Shown: piece after piece, positions 9,901 to 18,808 of the stretch | Layout of the letters: each line of letters starts with the position of its first letter | Numbering within the stretch: position 1 is the stretch's first letter | From: Pelagophyceae sp. CCMP2097 | Taxonomy: Eukaryota > Sar > Pelagophyceae | Length of the DNA stretch: 27,354 bases | Direction: 5' to 3' | Assembly: GCA_026770575.1 (NCBI GenBank) | Contig: MU657164.1 | Coordinates: 563,432-590,785, forward strand | Made by a program: the position numbers and the translations under genes | The notes under the pieces: generated by a model | What the model saw: only the letters and a program-made list of their open reading frames with translations | Told to the model about the DNA's origin: nothing | The model's database searches: none

Positions 9901-12900
9901 CCTCGGATCGGGCCCTCGCAAGGCCTCTGGGAATCATGCGAGGCGTCTCGAAAAAGGCCCGTCTCGAGGCCTCTGTGCGGTCCGTTCCAAGACGTCTGGA
10001 CTGCCCTCCAAGGGTCCCTCGCAAGGCGTCTCGCACGGACCAGAGGCAACCCCTTCTTTGCCTCGCAATGCCGTGGTCGAGCCGGGGGCTCGAAGAGGCG
10101 CCTCTTTGCAGCGAGAGACCCGGAGGAGTGGGGCACTCCCCGTGCGAGGCCCCTTCTTACAGCTCCTCTCCCAGTCCTGCATCCTCGGGCCCTCGTACGG
10201 TCCTTTGCACGGCCCCTTGCAGGGCCTCTTTCGCGGGTCAGGCCTCTTTCACGCGTCTGGCAAAGTGCAAACCCCTGTGAAGAGTGGGCCTCGTCGGCAT
10301 CGCCGAACAAGGCTTGCCTTTGAAACGCGGGTCCGAAACAAGGCGCCTCGCAAGGCGCCCGTGCGAGGACCCCGGGGAGGAAGATGGCCCGAAACAAGGC
10401 GCCTCGAAGAGGACCTGGAGACGTCTGCTCTTCGACGGCTCCAAAGTCCTCTTCGACGGCCCCAAAGTCCGTTTGGCGGACCTCCGCCAACGGTCCTTGC
10501 GAGGCCCGTTTGGAAAGGGCCCAAAAGCCAAAAGGCATTCTGCAAGGTGCCCTCGTGCTCGAAAAGGGCCTCTTGCTCGAAAAGGCTCCAAGAAAAGGGC
10601 CCTTTGGAAGTTCGCCCGTGTGGAGTCTGGATCGGCGGGGCCTTTGCGGGCATGATCCAGCTTGGGGTGCCGTGATGCGGCAAAGGCTCGAGGTGGACGG
10701 GCCGAGGGGTCCACGCTTGCAAAATACCCCAAACGCTCCAAAATACCCCACGCTGCCCTCAAAATACAAAAAAATGCCCCTCGAGGTCGGCGGTGGCAGC
10801 CGCGCTCGGCGCCGCGCTCTTCGGCAATAATTCGACGGCCACGAGTTTCCGCGTGCGGCCACGCGGCCAGAGGCCTTTCCAACGGGTTTCCGATAAAACC
10901 CGTAGGTGGCCGCGCTGCGCAGCAACCGCGGCAAGGGCGGCGCCGTGCGCGAAGGTGCGCCTTTGCCGGCAAGCGGCGTTCCCTGGACAAGACACGGCGG
11001 CAACAAGTTTACAAAGTTGACAAAGTCGAAAAGTTTACAAAGTTGACAAAGTCGAAAAGTTTACAAAGTTGACAAATCCGAAAAGTTTACAAAGTCGAAA
11101 AGTTGGCCACTTCATCGCGTCGATAGGCGCCCTTCGGTCTCGCGGCGACTGGGTCCTCGTCGTCGACGCCGACGGCGCCACGAGCATCGCAGACGTCGAA
11201 CGGTCCGTTTCCTCGATTGCGTTTTGTCAAGTGGCTTTCTGACCCCATCGTCTATCGAGGCGGTCTTCGTCTGCCTTTTGCGGCCGTTTGGCGGCCGTTT
11301 TGCGGCCGTTTTGCGGCCGTTGTGCGACAGTGGCGTGCTTAGGCTCGAGCGCGAGGCGCGCGCGGCGCCCGGCGACGACGAGGGGCGCTGTCTGGAGTGC
11401 GTTGCCTTTTGGGCGGGTTGGACGGCAAGCGTCTCTCTTTTGGGCGGGTCTGGACGGCAAGCGTCTCTTTGGGATCCTCTGAAGCGGCGGCCCCATTGGC
11501 CCAACTTTCAAAGCGCATGGTCTCCTTTGGCCCCTCTGAGTCGTCGCGAGGGCCCGCGGGCTCTTTTTTCCTCGGGGGGGGGCTCTTGCCGCCCTTTCCG
11601 CCTCGGCAGACGTCCTTTTAGGCCCGTCGTCGTCTGCGGCTCGCGCGCGCATCTCGTCGCGACGGACGCCGTCGCGACGCGGTGCGTCGCTCCTTTGTTG
11701 AGCAAAGTCTTTGGAGGACATTCCGTCTTGGAACCGTCATCGGAAAGTGCCCCGGGTCATCGGAAAGTGCCCCCCAAAGACCCTCGTCTTCAGACGTTCT
11801 CGAGACGGTTCCGCCGACGCGGTCCTGGCCCTCGATTCGACGCTCGAGAATGGCCTCGAGACGGCCCTGAAGACGGGCTCTGGACGACGCTCTGGATCGT
11901 CTCCCAGGCGACGTCTGGACGGCCCCGAGGCAGTCCCCTTTGACGGCTCTGAAACGGCCCTTGAGACGGTTTCTGATTTGTCGAGGCGGTCCTCGAGGCG
12001 GTCCTTGAGATGAAGGGTGGCCCTCGAGAACGGGTCTGACGACGGCCCCGAGGCGGGGTCCATACGACGGCCCTCGAGACGGCCCTCGAGACGGCCCTCG
12101 AGGCGACCCTCGTGACGGTCCTCGCGTGGCCTCGAGACGGCCCTGAAGACGGGCTCTGGACGACGCTCTGAAGAGTCTCCCAGGCGACGTCTGGACGGCC
12201 CCGAGGCCGTTCTTTGACGCCCTGAAGACGGCCCTGAAGACGGCCCTGAAGACGGCCCAAAGGTCTCGAGGCGACCCACGCGATGGTCTGTAGAATAGAC
12301 TGGACTGAAGTCGGTTCCGTCGAGACGGTCCTCAAGACGGGCGGCCCTCGATATGGCCTCGAAATGATATCCTCGAGGCGGTCCTCGAGAGGGCCCAGAA
12401 ACGATATCGAGATGGTCCTCTTCAACGGCCCTCGAGGCGGGTCTCAAGACGGACCCATGACGGCCCTCGAGACGGCCCTCGGGACGGTCCTCGAAGCGGC
12501 CCTCGAGACGACGCTCGAGACGGCTCTCGTGGCTCAAATAAAAGTGGCCCGCTCAACTAAGACGGACTCGAGACGGCCCTCGAAACGGCATCGAGGCGGC
12601 CCTGGCCTGTTGGATGGCCTCGAGATGGTCTCGCAGATTCGCTCTGGGCGGCCCTCTGGACCGCCTTCCAGACGGCCCCGAGGCGGTTTCGAGACGGTCC
12701 TCGAGACGACGCTGCAGATGGCCCGCGAGGCAAACTCAAGATGGCCCAAAAAACGGTCTTCGGGCGTCCTCGAGACGGCTTCGTCGAGACGGTCCTGAAA
12801 ACGTCCTCGAGACGGCCCCAAGACGGCCCTGAAACGATATCCTCGAGGCGGTCCTCCAAAAGGGCCCCGAAATGATATTCTCGAGACGGCCCGTCTCGAC

Positions 12901-15900
12901 GGTCTTCAGACGCCCGTCTCGACGGTTCCGTCTCCGGCGGTCCTCTGCAAACACGGGGCAATGCGCTCTTTTTGTTCGATTCCGACTCGCCCCGGGACGT
13001 CACGAGCACGAGGTTGACGGCGGCGTTTGGACCTTTGCTTTTCGGGCTCGCCAATCTTGACACGGTGGAAACTCGGATTTGACCCGGAGTCCAATTGGAT
13101 TTCGAGTTGCGGCGATGTCTTTCCTCTATGATTTCCTGGAGTCTTCCTCGAGGACTTGCGAGTCTTGCCCATCGTCTTTCCCACTGTGTCGAATAGGTCG
13201 CCGCTGCGGAACGCGCTCATGGTCGCCTTTCACTTGGCCGTCGGCGTCGTGGAAACCCGCGCCGGGAAACCCGCGCCGGGAAACCCGCGCCGGGAAACCC
13301 GCGAAAGGGCAAGCCTCGCCCGGAGACGCGCGACGAGCAACCCGGAGCGCGGGGAACTCGAGCGAGCGAGGCCCCCTGGGCGGTCTCGATGGACAAGCCT
13401 TCTGAGTGGCTCCTCTGGACAAATCTTCTCAAGGGTCTCTCTGGACGGTCCATTTGGATGGGCCCTCGGACGGTCCCTTTGGCGGTCCTTTGGACAATCC
13501 CGTTGGACAGGTGCTTGGGCGGTCCCGGAGACAGGCCCGGAGACACTCTAAGAACAGTCGCTTGGACGGCCCCTCGAATGTTCCTCGGGCGGCCACCTTG
13601 CTGTTCGCCCCTCGACTGCGGCCCCTCTGCCATGTCCCGTGGGCGGCCCTCGGACGGTCGCTCCGACGGTCGCTTGGGCGCGGGTCGTCGGACGGAGTCT
13701 CCCAAAAGTCATCGTGCCTCTACCTCTGGCGGTGCCTCGCCCTTTGCCGGCGCGTATGAGGTTGGATGATGCGATTCGTACGATGCGATTCATCCAATCC
13801 CAGACGGACTCCAAGGGACGGGCTCACGGTGCGAGACGTTTGCAAAGATATTCCCGACTCGTTGAAACCCAGAGGGACCTTGCGAGGCCGAACGCGCGGT
13901 CGCTTGCGAGGTTTTTGAAAGGGCCCTTGCAAGCTGCCACGCATGGTTCCTTGCAAGGGACCTCACGGGACGTCAAAGGGCTTCTTCTCAAAAGGGCCAC
14001 GGGGGCGTCATCATAGGGACGCGGTCACAGGGACGTTGCCGCAGCATTCTGATATCGCGGCCGTCTCACGGAGCCTTGTCGAGGAGCCTTGTCACAGGGA
14101 CCTTGTATCGGGGTTCTTCTCACAGGAACCGTTCCATTGGAACCCTCTCACGGGGACCTTGCCAGAGGAACCGAGGTCACGGGGACCTCGCCAGACGGGT
14201 CCTTGTCCCGGGGCCGTGTCACGGGACCTTGGTAGAGGGACCTCGGCCTGGGAACTTGTCACGGGAGTCTTGGGACCATGCCATGGGACCTCGTAACTGA
14301 GACGTTGTCACCACAGGGACCTTGCCACAGGGACCTTGTCACGGGGACGTTTCACAGGGGATATTGTCACGGGACTTTGTCACTTGGACCGTTTTACACG
14401 GGGTCCTTGTCATGGGGACCGTGTCACGGGGACCGTGTCATGGGTTTGTTGTCATGGGACCCTGTCGCGGGCCTTTGCCGCGGGGCCGAGTCGCGAAGGC
14501 CTCGTAACAGGGGGGCTCGTAACAGGGACTTTGTCACCGAGTTTCACGGACCTTGTCTCGAATGGTTGCTTGTCACACAAATCACAAAAACCTTGCCAGA
14601 CGGGACCTCGTCATGGGGGCTTGCCACACAGGGACCTTGTCGCAGGGACTCGTCGCGGGGGCTTTTGTCACGGGGCTTTGTCATTGAGACCGTGTCACAC
14701 AGGGTCCGTGTCGCGGGGTTCTTGTCGCAGAGACGTTGCCCACAAACGTGGCCGCCTCTTTCTTTTTCGTTTTGGTCCTCTGCGATTGGAGCCGCCAAAG
14801 TGGATTCTGGGTCCATGATGCGAGGCTCTTGGGCTCTTTGCCCGGGCCCTTCCTCGGGCCCGGGCAAAGCCAAACGGATACGCCCTTGCCGTGGGTTTTA
14901 ATTCCCCGTGGGAGGGATTCCTCGTACGTCGAGTTTCCCCCACGGGAGGGATGCCGATCACGGAGAGTTTCCCCCACGGGAGGGAGGCCTCTTCCGTCGA
15001 GCTTGTTGTGCGAATGCCGAATACCGTATTTTGTAGGTCGGCGGCGTGCGCGGCGTCCGAGACACGCAGTGCGGCTTCAAGTTGCTCAGTCGTGCGGCGG
15101 CGAAGACGGCGCTCGGAGCGTTGAACATTGCGAGTCCGGCGTCTGAGAGAGCGACCATTTCCCACAAAGGCACGCCTGTTGCACAAAGGCGGGCCTGTCT
15201 CGAAACGGAAAAGGCCCGAGGAGACGTCGGAAGAGAGGGTCCCCTCTTTGGCGGTTCCCTGCAGACGGCCTCTTTGGCGGCTCGATGGAGTTCCCTCGAG
15301 AATGGCCTCGATGTGGTCCTTCCAGACGACGCCTGGACGGCCTCGTAGACGCCGAGTTGACCCATGCCTCTGCGCAAACATTGGGCGCCCAGAAAAGGCG
15401 GCATCTCATCGAGAGCAAGAATACGTGTGCATCGCCGCCAAAAGGCCGAACCGAGAGGGTCCTCGGCCCAAGCAAAAGGCCCGCCGGGACGGTCCTCGAG
15501 AAGACGGCCCCGAGGAGCGGCCCCGCGGTCTGGAGAGGCGGCCCGAGCCGGCCCCCAAAGATTGAAAAAGCCGTCTTTTAATTTGAGCGATTGAAAAAGT
15601 CGTCTTTTAATTTGAGCCAATCCATCTTCTTAGGAGCGCTGGGCCTTTGACGTCGAGCTCTTGTTCCTCGCGCTGCGCCTCGGCTTCGAGGTCGGGGAAG
15701 TCGCGGTGACGTGGCACGAGGCGCGTGTGTTTTTGGTATTTTAGGGGCTTGTGCATTTCTTGAAACCCGTAGGTCGACGGCTCCAAGCTCTCCATCGCAA
15801 CCGACTCGCTGCAAATGGCCCGCGACATCGCGTGTGCGTCTTGTGAGGGTATTTGAGGGTGTCTTGAGGGTCTTTCGTGCGTCTTACGGGCCTGGCGCGT

Positions 15901-16036
15901 CCCGCGCGGGCCTTGCGCCAGTCTCTTTTTCGCGCGTACTCGCGCGTCCGCCCGGCAAGTCTTTCGCGCAGGCGTGCGCTTTGCTTACACGGCGGGCCTC
16001 TGGCAGCTGCCGGAGCGGCCCGCGGCGGCGCCATAG
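6976..16036 (+). CDS. ALG5: Dolichyl-phosphate beta-glucosyltransferase, 14 exons
   Basis: ALG5 transfers glucose from UDP-glucose to dolichyl phosphate at the ER membrane, supplying the donor for N-glycan precursor glucosylation. Proposed exons: 6976-7115, 7466-7578, 7673-7704, 7775-7809, 10786-10852, 10906-10954, 11127-11202, 11343-11384, 11622-11681, 13197-13245, 15037-15129, 15634-15720, 15773-15833, 15972-16036. They sum to 969 nt (322 residues plus TAG) with every junction in phase. Residues 1-30 form the N-terminal membrane anchor (MSLLWLTAFALALLVLALRW). GT-A motifs follow in order: LSLIIPAYNE (58-67), VVDDGSSDGT (98-107), NRGKGGAVR, VVDADGAT with DxD at 159-161, CGSRAHL, RDTQCGFK (229-236), ERWAFDVELL (253-262), VDGSK (282-286), ending VRFAYTAGLWQLP. 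Spacing follows the human protein closely. Less certain are junction 1-2, the exon 8 donor, and the exon 10 end (13245 or 13248). The exons are intact, so I call it functional. Confidence 0.9.
7116..7465 (+). other. ALG5 intron 1 (350 bp)
   Basis: The intron begins GTTCGG and ends TTTGCAG. The motif AGGTTCG spans both exon-intron boundaries (AAAGGTTCGG at the donor, GCAGGTTCGC at the acceptor), as a target duplication would. It contains GATGCGGCAAGAGG-type repeats at 7151-7190. An alternative donor is GTAAGG at 7063, after residues RAAA, which would not keep phase with exon 2. This is therefore the least certain boundary of the gene. Confidence 0.55.
7875..9543 (+). repeat. 14-bp minisatellite array A in ALG5 intron 4
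   Basis: About 120 imperfect units of consensus GGGACCTTGTCACG fill the first half of the 2976-bp intron 4 (7810-10785). Because 14 is not a multiple of 3, the array reads in every frame as a 14-residue cycle (GDLVTGTLPQGPCH type), which explains the many long ORFs on both strands. The array ends at CCACAAACGTTGCCGCC, the same boundary as array B. Confidence 0.95.
9600..10690 (+). repeat. Degenerate short-unit repeat, rest of ALG5 intron 4
   Basis: The sequence is built from diverged units of about 12 bp of the type CCTCGCAAGGCC, CCTCGAAGAGGC and CTTTGGCGGCC. Many units are self-complementary (CCTTGCGAGGCC beside CCTCGCAAGGCC). The unit order is irregular and no spacer pattern is present. 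Long overlapping frames in all directions follow from the repeat and have no coding support. The last part (10690-10785) is non-repetitive intron with the phrase CCAAAATACCCCA repeated in part. Confidence 0.75.
11007..11105 (+). repeat. 26-bp tandem repeat in ALG5 intron 6
   Basis: Units begin at 11007, 11033, 11059 and 11085, built from GTTTACAAAGTTGACAAAG followed by TCGAAAA. The last unit is shortened. The repeat makes up most of the 172-bp intron 10955-11126 and is AT-rich in contrast to the surrounding DNA. Confidence 0.9.
11385..11621 (+). other. ALG5 intron 8 with uncertain donor
   Basis: To keep the reading phase between LEREARAAPGDDEG and PVVVCGSRAHL, the intron must start at a GC dinucleotide (GCGCTG, 11385). 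A GT at 11389 gives the wrong phase. It ends TCCTTTTAG. Inside, GGACGGCAAGCGTCTC occurs twice (about 11420 and 11451). Confidence 0.5.
11770..12930 (+). repeat. 12-bp minisatellite CCTCGAGACGGC in ALG5 intron 9
   Basis: Close to 95 imperfect 12-bp units occupy most of the 1515-bp intron 11682-13196. The cleanest run is at 12064-12120. CTCGAG is palindromic, so the array can pair with itself. The unit is a multiple of 3, so long ORFs (266 residues on the minus strand, for example) persist without coding meaning. Confidence 0.95.
13253..13304 (+). repeat. 14-bp tandem repeat AAACCCGCGCCGGG
   Basis: Three full units and a partial start at 13253, 13267, 13281 and 13295, immediately inside intron 10 after the exon 10 donor. 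They are nearly identical to one another, which suggests recent expansion. Confidence 0.9.
13370..13700 (+). repeat. Degenerate 12-13-bp repeat in ALG5 intron 10
   Basis: Diverged units of the type TCCCTTTGGACGG (CTCTGGACGGTC, CCTCGGACGGTC, CTTTGGCGGTCC) run through this part of the 1791-bp intron 13246-15036. They resemble the units of introns 4, 9 and 11, as if from one stock of short repeats. Confidence 0.75.
14015..14745 (+). repeat. 14-bp minisatellite array B in ALG5 intron 10
   Basis: About 50 units of the same GGGACCTTGTCACG consensus as array A. It ends at CCCACAAACGTGGCCGCC, followed by CGTTTTGGTC and GAGCCGCC as after array A, so both arrays share a 3' flank of about 50 bp. They are copies of one block placed in two introns of the same gene. 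Confidence 0.95.
14897..14995 (+). repeat. 34-bp repeat, about three units, in ALG5 intron 10
   Basis: The core GAGTTTCCCCCACGGGAGGG occurs at 14931 and 14965, a 34-bp period. A diverged unit (CCCCGTGGGAGGG) precedes at about 14904. Confidence 0.85.
15560..15617 (+). repeat. 29-bp direct duplication in ALG5 intron 11
   Basis: Two adjacent copies of a 29-bp segment starting GATTGAAAAAG (15560-15588 and 15589-15617) differ at one base. They lie 16 bp before the acceptor of exon 12. The rest of intron 11 (15130-15559) has degenerate CCTCGAGA or CTTTGGCGG units. Confidence 0.9.
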
Positions 16037-16561
16037 CGAAGCGGCAAGAAATAATGAAGAACGATATCGACCCTCATCTGATATCGACCCTCTTCTCATA
16101 TCGACCCTCTTCTGATATCGACCCTCCTCGCACATGGACCCTCCTCCGGTCTCGACCCTTGCTCAGCGCTCGGCCCGGCCGTCGGACCCGACGCGGTCCG
16201 CGGCGGTGGAAATTTGAGGAGTCGGTTTGGGCCCTGAAAAGCAGGGGCGACGGCGCGCATCGTTGCGACCGGGCCGCATTTTGCTCCATCGAAATGATAT
16301 GTTGTCGAAAAGCATTTTAAATGACTTGGAAGATGACTCGTCTGCTGATTGCCACACGCTTTAAATTATCGAGTCAAGTTTTGGGAACTTTGAAAAGTCC
16401 ATGAGCTTTTTGTAGATTTTAGCTTCGCGAAACCCCCCGAATTTCGTACGGTCGAATGGCCAGGAAAGTTCTTTGAGGAGGTTTCTAATATCGTATCGCG
16501 CCGCAAGGCCGCAAAGCAGCAACTCCATCCGCAACCACATCCGCAACTACCTCTTCAAGCA
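16037..16561 (+). repeat. Intergenic region with 17-bp repeat after ALG5
   Basis: From 16063 to about 16160, six units of GATATCGACCCTCTTCT type follow with a 17-bp period, just 26 bp after the ALG5 stop and so probably in its 3' UTR. The rest, to the ATG at 16562, has no supported gene and should hold the ALG5 transcript end and the promoter of the ice-binding-like gene. No TATA box or AATAAA was recognised with confidence. Confidence 0.8.
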
Positions 16562-18181
16562 ATGCCCATGTTCCAGAGCCGCGCCTACGTCGCGCTTGCG
16601 CTCGCGATGGGCGCGGCGCGCGCCGTCGACCGCGTCGACCTTGGCACGGCCGAGGACTACGTCATCCTGGCCCAGACGGGCGTCTCGACGGTGCCGGACT
16701 CGGTCGTCACCGGCAGCCTCGGCTTGAGCCCGATCTCGGGTGCGTCATGACTGCGTGCTGAAAGAGCCCCCCCGAGGCCGATGTTGAGCGCGACGCGGCC
16801 TCGCAGGCACGGCGTTCACGGGCTTCTCGCTCACCGCGGACACGTCGAACGCGTTTTCCACGTCGGCGCAGGTCGCGGGCGAAGTGTACCACACCGACCA
16901 CATCCCCGCGACCAAGTCGAAGCTGACCGCGGCCGTCGGCGACATGCAGACCGCCTACAACGACGCTGCGGGGCGCCCCAACCTCGACGAGGCGCGCGTC
17001 AACCTCGGCGGCTCGTTGGGCATCGGCGGCATGACGCTGACGGCCGGCGTGTACACGTGGACGGCGAACATCGACTTCTCCGCCGACATAACCATCAGCG
17101 GCAGCGCCGCCGACATCTTTATCTTGCAGACCGCCGGCAACGTTCTCGCCTCCGCGGGCGTCAAGGTCGTCCTCGCCGGCGGCGCAAAGGCCGAGAACAT
17201 CTTCTGGCAGGTCGCGGGCGAGGTCCGGGCCAGCGCCGGCGCGCACTTGGAGGGCATCTTCCTCGTCAAGACGAAGGCTGATTTCATTACTGGATCATCG
17301 CTCAACGGGCGCGTCCTCGCGCAGACGGCCGTGAACCTCCAAAAGGCCGTCGTGTCGGAGCCGGACGCCGTCTCCGACAGCCGCCGCCTGGCTGCGCCGA
17401 CTTTGGCCGTCGACCTCGGCGATGCCGCCAACTACGCCATTTTGGCAAAGGCCGGCGTCACGGCAGACTCGGCAGACTCGAGCGTCACCGGCGACGTCGG
17501 TGTCAGCCCGATCTCGGGTGAGTGACCTTTGCGTCGAAGGAGCATTCCAATGTCGTGATTGGACCCGTAGGCCGATTTATCGAGGGCTTCGGTATTGCTG
17601 AGGACTCGTCGGGCTCGTTCGCCACGTCGGCGCAGGTCCAAGGCAAGATGTTCGCCGCGAACTTCATCTCCCCGACGCCCGTGAAATTGACTGCCGCCGT
17701 CAGCGACATGGAGACGGCGTACACGGACGCGGCCGGGCGCACCACGGGCGACGCGACGCGCATCAATCTCAACCAGGGCATTCTGGGCGGCGCCTTCGGG
17801 GGGCCCACGGACCCCTTGACGGTCGGCGTGTACACGTGGAAATCCGACGTCAACCTCGTCGGCAACGTGCACATCAGTGGCAGCGCCACCGACATATTCA
17901 TCATGCAGACGACGAACAACCTCGTCGCCGCCGCGGGCGTCGAGGTCATCCTCGAGGGCGGCGCCAAGCGCGAAAACGTCTTCTGGCAGGTCGCCGGCGA
18001 GGTCCAGGCCAACGAAAAAGCGATCCTCGAGGGCATCTTCCTCGTCAAGACGGATGTCACGCTCGACCCGCACTCGGTGCTCAACGGCCGCGTGCTCTCG
18101 CAGACCAAGGTGACTGTCAAGTCGGCGACCGTGACGCAGCCTACCAAGGCCGGCAAACGCCTGCTCCGCGGCAGCATGTAA
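16562..18181 (+). CDS. Secreted ice-binding-like protein, two DUF3494 domains
   Basis: Proposed exons 16562-16739, 16807-17517 and 17571-18181 give 1500 nt (499 residues plus TAA). Residues 1-21 form a signal peptide (MPMFQSRAYVALALAMGAARA). Two DUF3494 domains follow, about 25-260 and 261-490. Each starts VDLG-A--Y-ILA--GV and contains SPISG, AYNDAAGR or AYTDAAGR, a VGVYTW-type block, ISGSA-DIFI-QT, FWQVAGEV, a GIFLVKT block and LNGRVL-QT. DUF3494 proteins are beta-solenoids that bind ice, best known from polar algae, fungi and bacteria; some family members have other adhesive roles. Both introns (67 and 53 bp, donors GTGCGT and GTGAGT) interrupt the codon after SPIS at the same place in each domain and in the same phase. 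This shows that an exon-intron unit was duplicated. Secretion is inferred from the signal peptide; ice binding itself is not shown. Confidence 0.92.
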
Positions 18182-18615
18182 ACAGGCTCGTCGCGGTACG
18201 GCCGCCACGCTGCCGAGAATAGACGCCTCCGCCCTGTGTTTAATCCCTACGTCGACATCTTAAGAGAGCGTTTTTTTAAGAATGTCGGCAGCCCGGGCCG
18301 CGGTATTGCTCTCCTTAATTCGCTGGGAGGTTGATGCATCTACTGGGTAGTTTTGGGCGTAGAATCGCGTAGTGAGCTTAATTTTGTCATTCGGCCGCGT
18401 TTAACCGCGTCTAGGCCATTTTGAGGTCTGTATCTCTTCAGGGGTGGCGCCCACGACCAAATTGACTAGCCAGGCAGGTCCGGCGTCGAAAACTGTGTCG
18501 ATAATGTATAAGAATCCCCAGCCGCTGCCCTCTCTCCGCCGCCTGCGGTGTCGTCGAAAGGTGCTATTATTGAAAACGACATACATTTTAGCTTTTCCTC
18601 CCTTCAATGTGATTT

Positions 18616-18712
18616 CGTGCCTGCCGGCGGACTCGACGGTCTTGCTAAGAAAGACCGTCGAATCCGCCGGCAGTCTTGCTAAGAAAGACCGTCGAATCCG
18701 CCGGCAGGCACG
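18616..18712. repeat. Foldback with duplicated arm
   Basis: The arm CGTGCCTGCCGGCGGACTCG with GACGGTCTT (18616-18643) is complementary to the segment ending at 18673. It is complementary again to the one ending at 18712, because a 34-bp segment (loop plus arm) is duplicated exactly at 18640-18673 and 18674-18707. A stem of about 23 bp with a short loop, or 28 bp with a longer loop, can form. It may act in transposon recognition or terminate transcription; neither is shown. Confidence 0.9.
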
Positions 18713-18808
18713 CTCTCGGGCATCAGGAAAAAAGGCTCTAATATCACTCGAAGGATCAGATTTATTTAGTTCCTGTTTTAGCTCGTTTTTAAATTTGCAT
18801 CCTGAGAT

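Noticed and set aside
9151..10323. 390-codon plus ORF and 373-codon minus ORF
   Set aside because: Both run across intronic repeat, overlap each other and show no domain.
11737..12537. 266-codon minus ORF rich in Arg, Ser and Pro
   Set aside because: A 12-bp repeat keeps three frames open; the region is ALG5 intron 9.
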